Shown piece after piece: positions 50,844 through 59,064 of a DNA stretch of 64,000 nt. This DNA is from Amorphoplanes digitatis (GTDB lineage Bacteria; Actinomycetota; Actinomycetes; Mycobacteriales; Micromonosporaceae). Each line of letters begins with the position of its first letter. Within the stretch, counting starts at the first letter, position 1. Location: positions 4,954,501-5,018,500 of the forward strand of contig NZ_JACHNH010000001.1 of NCBI RefSeq assembly GCF_014205335.1, written 5' to 3'. Made by a program: the position numbers and the translations under genes. The notes beneath the pieces are model-generated. The model did not search any database and was not told the DNA's origin. It saw only the letters and a program-made list of their open reading frames with translations.

Positions 50844-51173
50844 GTGCCCGCCGCAGACCTCGACCTCGCCTTCGCCGCCCTCGGGGACCCGGTTCGCCGC
50901 GCGCTGCTGTCCCGCCTCGCACACGGCGATGCCACCGTGGGAGAGCTCGCGGAACCCTTCGACCTGACCCAGCAGGCGATCTCCCACCACGTCGGCGTCC
51001 TGCGCCGATGCGGCCTTGTCGAGCAGCGACGGGAAGGCACCCGGCGGCCCTGCCGGCTGAAGGCCGACCGGCTGGCGCTGCTGAGCACGTGGATCGACGA
51101 CCAGCGCCGCACCTGGGACGACCGGCTCGACGCGCTCGAACGGCACCTCACCGGCGACGGGGCGGCGCGTTGA
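50844..51173 (+). CDS. ArsR-family winged-helix regulator
   Basis: The 109-residue regulator has the SmtB/ArsR fold: LAFAALGDPVRRALLSRLAH, VGELAEPFDLTQQAISHHVG (recognition helix) and the wing VEQRREGTRRPCRLKAD. It lacks the metal-binding C-x-C motif, as in the subgroup paired with AHSA1 proteins. Its stop codon overlaps the next start (TTGA), so it is the first gene of a three-gene operon. Confidence 0.92.
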   Translation: MPAADLDLAFAALGDPVRRALLSRLAHGDATVGELAEPFDLTQQAISHHVGVLRRCGLVEQRREGTRRPCRLKADRLALLSTWIDDQRRTWDDRLDALERHLTGDGAAR

Positions 51174-51607
51174 CCACGGCGGACCTGCGCGGCGACGAGC
51201 TCATCGCCGCACGACACCTCCCGGCGGACGCCGAACGGGTGTGGACCGCGTTCACCTCGGCGGCGGGCATAGCCGCGTTCTGGGGCGGTTCACACGCCAC
51301 CGTCGCTCCCGAGTCGGTCACCGTCGACCTGCGCGTCGGCGGGGAGTTCGCCCTCGACACCCGCGCGCCGAGCGGCGCGACCCGACGGCTCCGCTTTCTC
51401 TACGTGCGCATCACGGCACCGCACGAGCTCGTGTTCGACGAGCCCGTCACCGGGCTCCGCACGACCGTCACCATCAGGCCCACCGGCGACGGAACGGACC
51501 TCACGGTGCATCAGCGGCGGCTTCCGCCCGAGTTGCGCACGCGACAGGCGGCCGACGGGCTCGCCTCGATCCTCGACGCCCTCGCCACATACCTGGAGAA
51601 TCCATGA
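51170..51607 (+). CDS. SRPBCC protein of the AHSA1 (Aha1 C-terminal-like) type
   Basis: The 145-residue protein has the AHSA1 helix-grip pattern: ARHLPADAERVWTAFTSAAG, AAFWGG, VDLRVGGEFALDTRAPSG, and the C-terminal helix with AADGLASILDALATYLEN. Proteins of this type often travel with an ArsR regulator and bind hydrophobic ligands. TTG at 51170 overlaps the regulator stop codon and its own TGA overlaps the next ATG, so it is coupled on both sides. Confidence 0.85.
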   Translation: MTTADLRGDELIAARHLPADAERVWTAFTSAAGIAAFWGGSHATVAPESVTVDLRVGGEFALDTRAPSGATRRLRFLYVRITAPHELVFDEPVTGLRTTVTIRPTGDGTDLTVHQRRLPPELRTRQAADGLASILDALATYLENP

Positions 51608-51960
51608 CGGACACGGAACAGCGGCGCCTCGTCGCACAGTACTTCGACGGATTCCGGACCGGTGACCACCCGCGGATCCTCGCCACCCTCACCGGCGACG
51701 TCGAATGGGTCATCCACGGCCACCGGACCACCCGCGGCAAGGCCGAGTTCGACGGTGAGATCGAGAACCCGGCCTTCACCGGCAGCCCCCGACTCGACGT
51801 CCAGCGCGTCCACGAGGACGGACCCGTCGTCGTCACCACCGGCGAGGGCCGTGGCGTCAGCGTCGACCACGGCCCGTTCCGCTTCGCCTTCAACGACCTG
51901 TTCACGTTCCGCGACGGGCTCATCGCCCGCGTCGATTCCTATGTGGTCCCGCTGCGCTGA
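51604..51960 (+). CDS. SnoaL-like (NTF2-fold) protein
   Basis: The 118-residue NTF2-like protein reads QYFDGFRTGDHPRILATLTG, DVEWVIHGHRTTRGKAEFDG and FAFNDLFTFRDGLIARVDSY, the pattern of SnoaL-like ketosteroid-isomerase relatives. It is the last gene of the ArsR-AHSA1-SnoaL operon (ATGA overlap). The function is unknown; polyketide cyclase-like or ketone isomerase activity is possible. Confidence 0.87.
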   Translation: MTDTEQRRLVAQYFDGFRTGDHPRILATLTGDVEWVIHGHRTTRGKAEFDGEIENPAFTGSPRLDVQRVHEDGPVVVTTGEGRGVSVDHGPFRFAFNDLFTFRDGLIARVDSYVVPLR

Positions 51961-52014
51961 GCCCGAGCGTGGACGCCGAGCAGCCCTCGGCGAGGCACTC
52001 GGCGGTCAGGGCTG
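51961..52014. other. Short spacer without features
   Basis: Nothing is recognised between the SnoaL-like stop and the Uma2 remnant. Confidence 0.4.
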
Positions 52015-52182
52015 TCAGCGACGGACGAGAGACCGGGTGTCGAGCTCAAACCGGAACGGACGCTCGGAAGTCAGGCTCGCGCCGGCCTTCACGACGGTTT
52101 CCTCGACGTATTGCTGGTCATCGAGGCGGTTGAGCCGCAGCGTCAGCGAATCCGGCGCCTCGTGCTCGACCAGGAGACGTGG
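52015..52182 (-). pseudogene. C-terminal remnant of a Uma2-family nuclease-like gene
   Basis: The 55-codon frame, bounded upstream by a stop at 52183-52185, reads RLLVEHEAPDSLTLRLNRLD, then QQYVEETVVKAGASLTSERP and FRFELDTRSLV. This is the tail of Uma2 proteins (strand with L-V-E-H, then an E-P-F-P-V-x-L/I-D-L end). The catalytic PD-(D/E)xK core is missing and no start codon is present, so it is a decayed fragment. The 81 bases before the E2 stop show nothing further. Confidence 0.5.
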
Positions 52183-52263
52183 TCAACCACCCCCACGCTC
52201 ATCGACGACGTCACCCCCAACAGCTCACGAGATTCTGTTCACCGCCCACGGTACGGCACGTCG

Positions 52264-53676
52264 TCAGAGGCGGGCGATGGCCGACGCCGGGTCCTCGATC
52301 GCGTCCGCGACGCTGCGCATGAAGCCGGCCGCCGCGCCGCCGTCGCAGACGCGGTGGTCGAAGACGAAGCTCATCTGGGTGATCTTCCGGACGCACAGCT
52401 CGCCGTCGACGACCCAGGGGCGGTCCATGATCCGGCCGAAGCCCAGGATCGCCACCTGCGGGTGGTTGATGATCGCGGCGCTGCCGTCGACCCGGAAGCC
52501 GCCGTAGTTGTTGAGCGTGAACGTCCCCGCCGCCAGCTCCCGCGCCGTGGCGCGGCCCTCGCGGGCGGCGGCGGTGACCCGCCGGATCTCCTGGTCGAGG
52601 CCGGCGGTCGTCATCGCCTCGGCGCCGATGACCGCGGGCACGACCAGGCCGCGGTCGCCCTGCACCGCGATGCCGAGGTTGATCTGCTCGAACTCGACGA
52701 TCTCCTGGCGCTCGGTGTCCACCCGGGCGTTGAGCATCGGGTACTGCCGCAGTCCCGCGACCACGAAACGGGCGATGTACGCCAGCAGGCCGGGGCCGGG
52801 GGTGCTCTCGCGAAGCTGCCAGAGCCGGGTGGCGTCGACGTCGACCCAGACGGTCGCCTCGGGGATCTCGGCGCGGCTGCGGGTCAGCGCCGCCGAGACC
52901 GCCCTGCGGAAGCCGCTGAGCGGCACCCGCCGCTCACCCGGTGCCGCCGGGGTGGCGGCGGTCGCGGCGACGGGACTCCGCAGCGCCCGCTCGACGTCGG
53001 CCCGGACGATCAGGCCGCCGGGCCCGGTCGCCTCGATGGTCCGCAGGTCGAGCCCGCCCTCGCGGGCGAGCCGGCGCACCAGCGGCGAGATCACCAGCGG
53101 GGCGCGGTTCGACGCGGGCGCCGGGCACGCCGGCTGGGCGTCGGAAGGCGCGGGGGCCGGGTGTGCCGGCTGGGCGCTGGAAGGCGCGGGGGCCGGGTGT
53201 GCCGGCTGGGCGCTGGAAGGCGCGGGGGCCGGGCGTGCCGGCTGGGCGCTGGAAGGCGCGGGGGCCGGGCGTGCCGGCTGGGCGCTGGAAGGCGCGGGGG
53301 CCGGGCGTGCCGGCGCGGAGCCCGCCCGGGGGCGGCGGCGCCGCGTCGTCGCCGCGGCGCCCGAGGTGCCGTACCCGATCAGCACGTTGCCGGAGCCGGC
53401 CTGCTCCTCCTCGCGGTAGGTCTCGGCCGCGGGCACGAGTGCGGTCACCGTGAGCAGGGGCCGGCCGACCTCCAGCGTGACGCCCTCGCCGGCGTGCCGG
53501 GTCGCGACCCGGCCGGCGTACGGCGTCGGCACCTCGACGAGCGACTTCGCGGTCTCGACCTCGACAACGGCCTGGTCGACGGCGACGGTGTCGCCCTCGG
53601 CGACGAGCCAGCGCACCACCTCCGCCTCGGTGAGACCCTCGCCGAGGTCCGGCAGCAGGAAGATCTGCTCGCTCAT
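52264..53676 (-). CDS. bkdC: Dihydrolipoamide acyltransferase, E2 subunit of a 2-oxoacid dehydrogenase
   Basis: The 470-residue E2 has a lipoyl domain (Lys44 in VEVETAKSLVEVP is the lipoylation site), an Ala/Pro linker made of five 12-residue repeats, a peripheral subunit-binding domain (ISPLVRRLAREGGLDLRTIE) and the catalytic core ending in SFVFDHRVCDGGAAAGFM, with the H-x-x-x-D-G active site. It moves acyl groups from E1 to CoA. ATG overlaps the E1-beta stop (ATGA). No E3 gene is in the operon. The divergent Lrp gene points to branched-chain oxoacids; pyruvate is an alternative. Confidence 0.93.
   Translation of the reverse strand: MSEQIFLLPDLGEGLTEAEVVRWLVAEGDTVAVDQAVVEVETAKSLVEVPTPYAGRVATRHAGEGVTLEVGRPLLTVTALVPAAETYREEEQAGSGNVLIGYGTSGAAATTRRRRPRAGSAPARPAPAPSSAQPARPAPAPSSAQPARPAPAPSSAQPAHPAPAPSSAQPAHPAPAPSDAQPACPAPASNRAPLVISPLVRRLAREGGLDLRTIEATGPGGLIVRADVERALRSPVAATAATPAAPGERRVPLSGFRRAVSAALTRSRAEIPEATVWVDVDATRLWQLRESTPGPGLLAYIARFVVAGLRQYPMLNARVDTERQEIVEFEQINLGIAVQGDRGLVVPAVIGAEAMTTAGLDQEIRRVTAAAREGRATARELAAGTFTLNNYGGFRVDGSAAIINHPQVAILGFGRIMDRPWVVDGELCVRKITQMSFVFDHRVCDGGAAAGFMRSVADAIEDPASAIARL
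53132..53311. repeat. Five 36-bp tandem repeats in the E2 linker
   Basis: Five head-to-tail 36-base units with few changes encode the 12-residue unit (R/H)PAPAPSSAQPA. The near-identity, including silent positions, implies recent expansion. Confidence 0.9.
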
Positions 53677-54662
53677 GAGTCCTCCCACTGCAGGTCGTCG
53701 ACGGCGTCCAGCACGCGGTCGACGCCGGGCAGCTGGAAGTGCTCCAGCTTCGGCGGCGGGTACGGGATGTCGAAGCCGGTGACCCGCCGGATCGGCGCGG
53801 CGAGGGAGTGGAAGCACCGCTCGGTGACGCGCGCGACGATCTCCGACGACACGCTGGCGAAGCCGGACGCCTCCGCGACGACCACGGCGCGCCCGGTGGA
53901 GCGGACGGCGGCGCAGACGGTCTCGTCGTCGAACGGCACGATCGAGCGCAGGTCGACGACCTGCAGGCTGCGGCCCTCCTGCGCGGCCAGCGCGGCGGCC
54001 TCGAGCGCGACCGGGACGGACGGCCCGTACGCGATGAGCGTGGCGTCGGTGCCCTCGCGGCGCACGACGGCCGTGCCGATCCCGGGCACCTTCTCCGCGA
54101 GCTCGACCTCCTCCTTGCTCCAGTAGAGCTTCTTGGGCTCGAGGAAGACCACGGGGTCGGGCGAGGCGATGGCGTCGCGCAGCAGCCCGTACGCGTCGGC
54201 GGGCGTCGCCGGCGCGACAACGTGCAGGCCGGGCGTGTGCGCGTAGTACGACTCGGAGGAGTCGCAGTGGTGTTCGACGCCGCCGATGCCGCCGGCGTAC
54301 GGCACCCGGATCACCATGGGCAGCGTGACCCGCCCGCGGGTGCGGTTGCGCATCTTCGCGACGTGGCTGACGATCTGCTCGAACGCCGGGTAGGCGAACG
54401 CGTCGAACTGCATCTCCACGACCGGGCGCATGCCGTTCATCGCCATGCCGACGGCGACGCCGACGATGCCGGACTCGGCGAGCGGCGTGTCGAAGCAGCG
54501 GTCCTCGCCGAATTCGGCGGTGAGGCCGTCGGTGATCCGGAAGACGCCGCCGAGCGGGCCGACGTCCTCGCCGAAGACCACGACCGTCGGGTCCTCGGCC
54601 ATCGCGTCGCGCAGCGCGCGGTTGAGCGCCTGCGCCATCGTCAGCTTCTCGTGCGCGGTCAT
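53673..54662 (-). CDS. bkdB: 2-oxoacid dehydrogenase E1 component, beta subunit
   Basis: The 329-residue subunit shows the transketolase-like pyrimidine-binding domain (TMAQALNRALRDAMAEDPTV, VVFGEDVGPLGGVFRITDGL, GMRPVVEMQFDAFAYPAFEQ) and the C-terminal domain with AVVVAEASGFASVSSEIVAR. It pairs with E1-alpha to decarboxylate 2-oxoacids using thiamine diphosphate. It overlaps both neighbours by four bases (ATGA), so all three subunits are made from one transcript with coupled translation. Confidence 0.94.
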   Translation of the reverse strand: MTAHEKLTMAQALNRALRDAMAEDPTVVVFGEDVGPLGGVFRITDGLTAEFGEDRCFDTPLAESGIVGVAVGMAMNGMRPVVEMQFDAFAYPAFEQIVSHVAKMRNRTRGRVTLPMVIRVPYAGGIGGVEHHCDSSESYYAHTPGLHVVAPATPADAYGLLRDAIASPDPVVFLEPKKLYWSKEEVELAEKVPGIGTAVVRREGTDATLIAYGPSVPVALEAAALAAQEGRSLQVVDLRSIVPFDDETVCAAVRSTGRAVVVAEASGFASVSSEIVARVTERCFHSLAAPIRRVTGFDIPYPPPKLEHFQLPGVDRVLDAVDDLQWEDS

Positions 54663-55750
54663 CGCTGCGCTCCTTCGCGGTCCAGCTCGTCGGCGACCAG
54701 CGCCGCCTGCTCCGCCAGCTGCGGGGTGGGTGTCGCGTACACGTGGGCGAACAGCTGCCGGTGGTCCGGTTCGACGTCGCGGTTGAGGCCGTCGCGGACG
54801 TGCTCGGCGACCCGCTCGGCCCGCGCCGCGAACTCCTCGCGCCGCGCGTCGCTGAGCAGGCCGCGCTCGCGCAGGTGCGCCTCGAGGCGGGTGATGGGGT
54901 CGCGCTCGACCCAGGCGGCGACGTCGGAGTCCTGGCGGTAGCGGGTGGCGTCGTCGGCGTTGGTGTGCGCCTGCATCCGGTAGGTGTGCGCCTCGACCAG
55001 CTGCGGGCCCTCGCCGGCCCGGGCCCGGGCAACGGCGTCGCCGAGGACGGCGAGCAGCGCGGCCATGTCGTTGCCGTCGACGCGCCGCCCCGGCATGCCG
55101 TAGCCGATGCCCTTGTGCGCCAGGGACGGCGCGGCGGACTGGCGGGCGAGCGGGACGCTGATGGCGTACTCATTGTTCTGCACGAAGAACACGACCGGGG
55201 CGCGGAAGACGGCGGCGAAGTTGAGCGCCTCGTGGAAGTCACCCTCGCTGGTGCCGCCGTCGCCGCACATCGCCATGGCGACGGTCGGCTCGCCGCGCAG
55301 CCGCGCGGCGTGCGCGACGCCGACGGCGTGCGGCAGCTGGGTCGCCAGGGGCGTGGCGTGCGGGGCGACCCGGTGCTCGTTCGGGTCGTAGCCGCAGTGC
55401 CAGTCGCCCTTGAGCAGGGTCAGCGCCTCGACCGGGTCGACACCGCGGCCCATCGCGGCCACGGTGTCGCGGTAGGTCGGGAAGAGCCAGTCACCGTCGG
55501 CGAGCACCTGCGCGGCGGCGACCTGACAGGCCTCCTGCCCGTGCGACGACGGATAGACGGCCAGCCGGCCCTGCCGGACCAGCGCGTACGCCTGGTCGTT
55601 GAACCGCCGGGCGGTGACCAGGGCGTCGAAGGCCCGGAGCAGGTCCGCGTCGGCCGGTAGGGAGTACCCGGCGGCGTCGGCCGGTCGCCCGTGCGCGTCG
55701 ATGAGCATGACGGGCTCCGACGGCAGGAGGTGGTGCAGGTCACCTGTCAT
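54659..55750 (-). CDS. bkdA: 2-oxoacid dehydrogenase E1 component, alpha subunit
   Basis: The 363-residue subunit carries the thiamine diphosphate motif GDGGTSEGDFHEALNFAAVF ending in NN (G-D-G-x(n)-N-N), plus AVYPSSHGQEACQVAAAQVL and TYRMQAHTNADDATRYR. It is the first gene of the E1a-E1b-E2 operon. ATG at 55750 is chosen; an in-frame GTG at 55786 would add 12 residues and neither has a clear ribosome site. The divergent Lrp gene starts 132 bases away. Members use branched-chain oxoacids or pyruvate; the former is favoured by context only. Confidence 0.93.
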   Translation of the reverse strand: MTGDLHHLLPSEPVMLIDAHGRPADAAGYSLPADADLLRAFDALVTARRFNDQAYALVRQGRLAVYPSSHGQEACQVAAAQVLADGDWLFPTYRDTVAAMGRGVDPVEALTLLKGDWHCGYDPNEHRVAPHATPLATQLPHAVGVAHAARLRGEPTVAMAMCGDGGTSEGDFHEALNFAAVFRAPVVFFVQNNEYAISVPLARQSAAPSLAHKGIGYGMPGRRVDGNDMAALLAVLGDAVARARAGEGPQLVEAHTYRMQAHTNADDATRYRQDSDVAAWVERDPITRLEAHLRERGLLSDARREEFAARAERVAEHVRDGLNRDVEPDHRQLFAHVYATPTPQLAEQAALVADELDREGAQR

Positions 55751-55881
55751 GGAGCCATGGTGATTGTCCGACCAATCGGCCGCCACAAGTGGGAGAAAAC
55801 CGAGAAGATGTATTCCGGGATGGCATGATCGCCGACCAGATGTCCAGCGACAGCGGCTCGCGAGCCAGGAGGACGAGACAA

Positions 55882-56346
55882 GTGGCCAGCCCTCTCGACG
55901 AGATCGACCGGCAGATCCTCGCGGAGCTCACCCGCGACGGGCGGATGTCGATGCGCACCCTGGCCGAGCGCCTGCACATCTCCCGGGCCAACGCCTACGC
56001 CCGGGTCGAGCGCCTGCGCGCCGCGAACGTGATCCGGGGCTTCCGCGCCGACATCGATCCCGTCGCGGCGGGCCTGGGCACCTCGGCCTACGTCACGGTG
56101 AACCTGCACCAGGCGGAGTGGCGGGTGGTCGGCGAACAGCTGCGCGCGCTACCCGGCGTCGTGCACATCGCCTGGGTCGGCGGCGAGTTCGACGCGATCC
56201 TGCTGGTCCGCGCCCGGGACAACGCCGACCTGGGCCGCCTGGTGCTCAACGTGATCCAGGGCATGCCGGGCGTGGTGAACACCCGGACGCTGCTGGTCTT
56301 CGAGGAGGCCGACCCGATCTCCGCCGCCGCCATCTGGGAACAGTGA
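55882..56346 (+). CDS. Lrp/AsnC-family transcriptional regulator
   Basis: The 154-residue regulator has the Lrp helix-turn-helix (LDEIDRQILAELTRDGRMSM, then RTLAERLHISRANAYARVER) and a RAM ligand domain (YVTVNLHQAEWRVVGEQLRA, MPGVVNTRTLLVF). Lrp regulators bind amino acids. It is divergent from the oxoacid dehydrogenase operon, like BkdR-type regulators. GTG at 55882 has AGGAGG about ten bases upstream and gives the usual family length; ATG 55825 would add 19 residues. Its stop abuts the convergent aldehyde dehydrogenase gene. Confidence 0.92.
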   Translation: MASPLDEIDRQILAELTRDGRMSMRTLAERLHISRANAYARVERLRAANVIRGFRADIDPVAAGLGTSAYVTVNLHQAEWRVVGEQLRALPGVVHIAWVGGEFDAILLVRARDNADLGRLVLNVIQGMPGVVNTRTLLVFEEADPISAAAIWEQ

Positions 56347-57783
56347 TCAGCCGATGATGACAGTCTGCAGCTCGGTGAAGGCCTCCATCGGGTGTGCGCC
56401 GCCGACCCGGCCGATCCCGCTGCCGGAGCCCGACCGGCCGCCGAACGGCAGGTGGCTCTCCCAGTAGTTGGTGGACTCGTTGATGTTGACCCAGCCGGTG
56501 CGGACCGCGTCCGCGAAGGCGAGCCCGGCGGCCAGGTCGGCGGTGTAGACGGCGGCGAGCAGGCCGTAGGGCGAGGCGTTGGTCAGCCGGATCGCCTCGT
56601 CCATCGAGCCGATCTCCACGATCGGCGCGATCGGCCCGAACGTCTCCTCGGTGGCGGCCGCGGCGTCCGCCGGCACGCCGTCCAGGACGGTGGCCGGCCA
56701 GTAGAGGTCGGTGGCGAAGCCGGTGGCGCGGGCGCCTCCGGTCAGGACGGTCGCGCCGCGGCGTACCGCGTCGGCGACGTGATCGTCCATCTTGGCCGCG
56801 ACCGCGGCGTTGTTCAGCGGGCCCATGGTGGTGGCCGCGTCGAGGGGGTCGCCCAGCCGGACCCGGTCCCGCACGGCCCGGGCGAGCCGGCCGGCGAAGT
56901 CCTCGCGGACCGCCGCGTGCACCAGCAGCCGCTCGCCGGCGGTGCAGCTCTGCCCGGCGCACAGGAAGCAGGCCAGCAGGGCGCCCTCGACCGCCCGGTC
57001 GAGGTCGGCGTCGGCCAGCACCACGATCGGGCCGTTGCCGCCCATCTCCAGCAGCGTCGCCTTGCCGGCCGCCGCGGCCGCCACCAGCCGGCCGGTGGTC
57101 GTCGAGCCGATGAAGGCGACCGCGTCCGTGCCCGGGTTACGGGCGATCTCGTCGCCCACCACCGGACCGGGCCCGGTCACCAGGTTGACCACGCCGGGCG
57201 GCAGGTCGGCCTCCGCCAGGCACTCGGCCAGGGCGATCGCGGACACCGCCGTCGACGGGGCCGGGGTCCAGACCACCGTGTTGCCGCCGGCCAGCGCCGG
57301 CGCGATCAGCTCGGCGGGCATCGTGTACGGCCAGTTCCACGGCGTGATGACGCCGACGACCCCACGCGGGCGGCGGATCAGCAGCGCCCGCTTCCCGGCG
57401 CTCGACGAGTTCGGCAGCATGCCACCCAGCCGCTTGCCGTCCTCCGCGGCCATCCGCCAGTACGTGACCAGCTCGTCCACCTCGTCGTAGGCCTCCGCCC
57501 GCAGCGGCTTGCCCTGGTCGAGGGTGAGCGTCCGGGCCAGGGCGTCCCGGCGGGTCTCGATCACGTCGGCGACCCGGTGCAGCATCGCCGCCCGGTCGAA
57601 AGCGGACAGTCGCGCCCAGCCGTCGGCGGCCCGCCGCGCCGCCGCGATCGCCGCGACCGCGTCCGCGCGGTCGCCGTCCGGGACCTTGCCCAGTTCCTCG
57701 CCGGTCGCGGGGCTGATCGCGACGGTGGTTGCGGCGGAGCGCGCCGGAATCCAGGCGCCGTCCACGAACATCTGAAGCTGCAT
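56347..57783 (-). CDS. NAD(P)-dependent aldehyde dehydrogenase
   Basis: The 478-residue enzyme has PRGVVGVITPWNWPYTMPAE (cofactor and oxyanion Asn), LEMGGNGPIVVLADADLDRA (general-base Glu) and CFLCAGQSCTAGERLLV (catalytic Cys in Q-S-C-T). The C-terminal EETFGPIAPIVEIGSMDEAI is typical. It oxidises aldehydes to acids in the cytoplasm. Substrate is unknown; proximity to branched-chain oxoacid degradation suggests a semialdehyde, by inference. ATG at 57783 follows GGGAGA. PPK2 lies 44 bases upstream. Confidence 0.93.
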   Translation of the reverse strand: MQLQMFVDGAWIPARSAATTVAISPATGEELGKVPDGDRADAVAAIAAARRAADGWARLSAFDRAAMLHRVADVIETRRDALARTLTLDQGKPLRAEAYDEVDELVTYWRMAAEDGKRLGGMLPNSSSAGKRALLIRRPRGVVGVITPWNWPYTMPAELIAPALAGGNTVVWTPAPSTAVSAIALAECLAEADLPPGVVNLVTGPGPVVGDEIARNPGTDAVAFIGSTTTGRLVAAAAAGKATLLEMGGNGPIVVLADADLDRAVEGALLACFLCAGQSCTAGERLLVHAAVREDFAGRLARAVRDRVRLGDPLDAATTMGPLNNAAVAAKMDDHVADAVRRGATVLTGGARATGFATDLYWPATVLDGVPADAAAATEETFGPIAPIVEIGSMDEAIRLTNASPYGLLAAVYTADLAAGLAFADAVRTGWVNINESTNYWESHLPFGGRSGSGSGIGRVGGAHPMEAFTELQTVIIG

Positions 57784-57827
57784 GAGTCTCCCTGGCCGAC
57801 GGTGAGACGATCACCTTAGCCAGTGGC

Positions 57828-58805
57828 TCAGCTGGTGAAGCTGCCGCTGCGGTCGCGCTCGGCCTCCATCAGGGCGATCTCCTGCTCACCGGAGAGGACG
57901 ACCCGGCCGTCGGGCTCGAAGTCCAGCTCGGTGCTGCGGTTCTCGTAGTCGACCGCGTTGAGCATGACCTTCATCGCGTTCAGCCGGGCGCGCTGCTTGT
58001 CGCCGGACCTGATGATCACCCAGGGCGCGCTCGCGGTGCCGGTACGCTTGATCATCGCGTACTTGCGGTTGGTGTACTCGTCCCAGCGGTCCTGCGCCTG
58101 TGAGTCGATCTCGCTGAACTTCCACTGCCGCAGCGGGTCGGTGTGGCGGCGCGCGAACCGCCGCAGCTGCTCCTCCTTGGTGACGCTGAAGTAGAGCTTC
58201 ACCAGGATCGTGCCCTGCCGTACCAGGTCCTTCTCGAAGCCGGTCACGCCCCACATGAAGTGCTGGTACTCCTCCGGCGTGCAGAAGCCGCAGACCGGCT
58301 CCACCATGGCGCGGTTGTACCAGCTCCGGTCGAACAGGACGATCTCGCCGCCGGCCGGGAACTGCGCCGCGTAGCGCTGGAAGTACCACTGGGACCGCTG
58401 GTCCTCGCTCGGCCGGCCCAGCGCGACCACGCGGTAGTGCTTCTCGTTCATGTAGCGGGTGACCCGGCGGATGGTGCCGCCCTTGCCCGCCGCGTCCCGG
58501 CCCTCGAACAGCACGATCATGCGCATCCGGTGTTTCTCGAGGTGCCGCTGAAGCTTCAGGAGCTCGACCTGCCACGGGCGGAGCTCGGTCTCGGCGCGCA
58601 GCTTGCGGGAGACCCGCCTGCGGTCGCGCTTGAGTGCCTGCAACTCCTCGACGGCGGCGTGATAGGCGTCGACCACCTCCGAGACCGGCGTCAGGCGGTC
58701 GTCGAGCAGGACGAGAGCGTCGGACCCGGACAGCGCGGCCGGTTGCGCCCACAGGCGCCCGTTCGGGCTGTCCGTGGCGAGCCGTGGAAGTCCAGCTCCC
58801 GTCAT
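57828..58805 (-). CDS. ppk2: Polyphosphate kinase 2
   Basis: The 325-residue PPK2 has Walker A MIVLFEGRDAAGKGGTIRRV, the lid/substrate region VTRYMNEKHYRVVALGRPSE and Walker B-associated GGEIVLFDRSWYNRAMVEPV, followed by LYFSVTKEEQLRRF. These enzymes make nucleoside triphosphates from polyphosphate, or the reverse. An 85-residue N-terminal region precedes the kinase core. ATG at 58805 has GGAGGA six bases upstream. A 17-base palindrome lies 86 bases upstream and recurs ahead of the DUF6069-like operon, suggesting shared stress control. Confidence 0.94.
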   Translation of the reverse strand: MTGAGLPRLATDSPNGRLWAQPAALSGSDALVLLDDRLTPVSEVVDAYHAAVEELQALKRDRRRVSRKLRAETELRPWQVELLKLQRHLEKHRMRMIVLFEGRDAAGKGGTIRRVTRYMNEKHYRVVALGRPSEDQRSQWYFQRYAAQFPAGGEIVLFDRSWYNRAMVEPVCGFCTPEEYQHFMWGVTGFEKDLVRQGTILVKLYFSVTKEEQLRRFARRHTDPLRQWKFSEIDSQAQDRWDEYTNRKYAMIKRTGTASAPWVIIRSGDKQRARLNAMKVMLNAVDYENRSTELDFEPDGRVVLSGEQEIALMEAERDRSGSFTS

Positions 58806-59064
58806 GGTCACTCCTCCCCAGGATCGCCCGGCGGCGGTGACCCGCGCGCACGGACCCCCGTGAGCATCCCCCGACGCACCGTACGCCCCCTCACCCCGCC
58901 CGGGTGATCCCGATGGGCAGCCTTTCGGGCAAGCACCCGCCGACCGGCGCGTTCCCCGGCGAATCGGCGCGGGTGACCACCCATACGGGATGAGGTAGGG
59001 CAGCCCGGCGATCCGCGAGGCTGTCATCTCCGATCCTAGGCCAGGACTGACAGTTGGAGTCGCC
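58806..59064. other. Divergent promoter region ppk2 / GH15
   Basis: 259 bases without a gene. It holds the palindrome at 58891-58907 and the ribosome site TTGGAG (59053-59058) of the GH15 gene. No other element is clear. Confidence 0.5.
58891..58907. promoter_or_regulatory. 17-base palindromic motif upstream of ppk2 (copy 1)
   Basis: TCACCCCGCCCGGGTGA has six-base arms and a five-base centre, followed by TCC. A second copy at 63257 has the same length and flanks. Confidence 0.5.

Noticed and set aside
53132..53311. CRISPR-like array
   Set aside because: The 36-bp units are head-to-tail without spacers and lie in frame within the E2 linker. No CRISPR array was seen anywhere, including near the CHAT genes.
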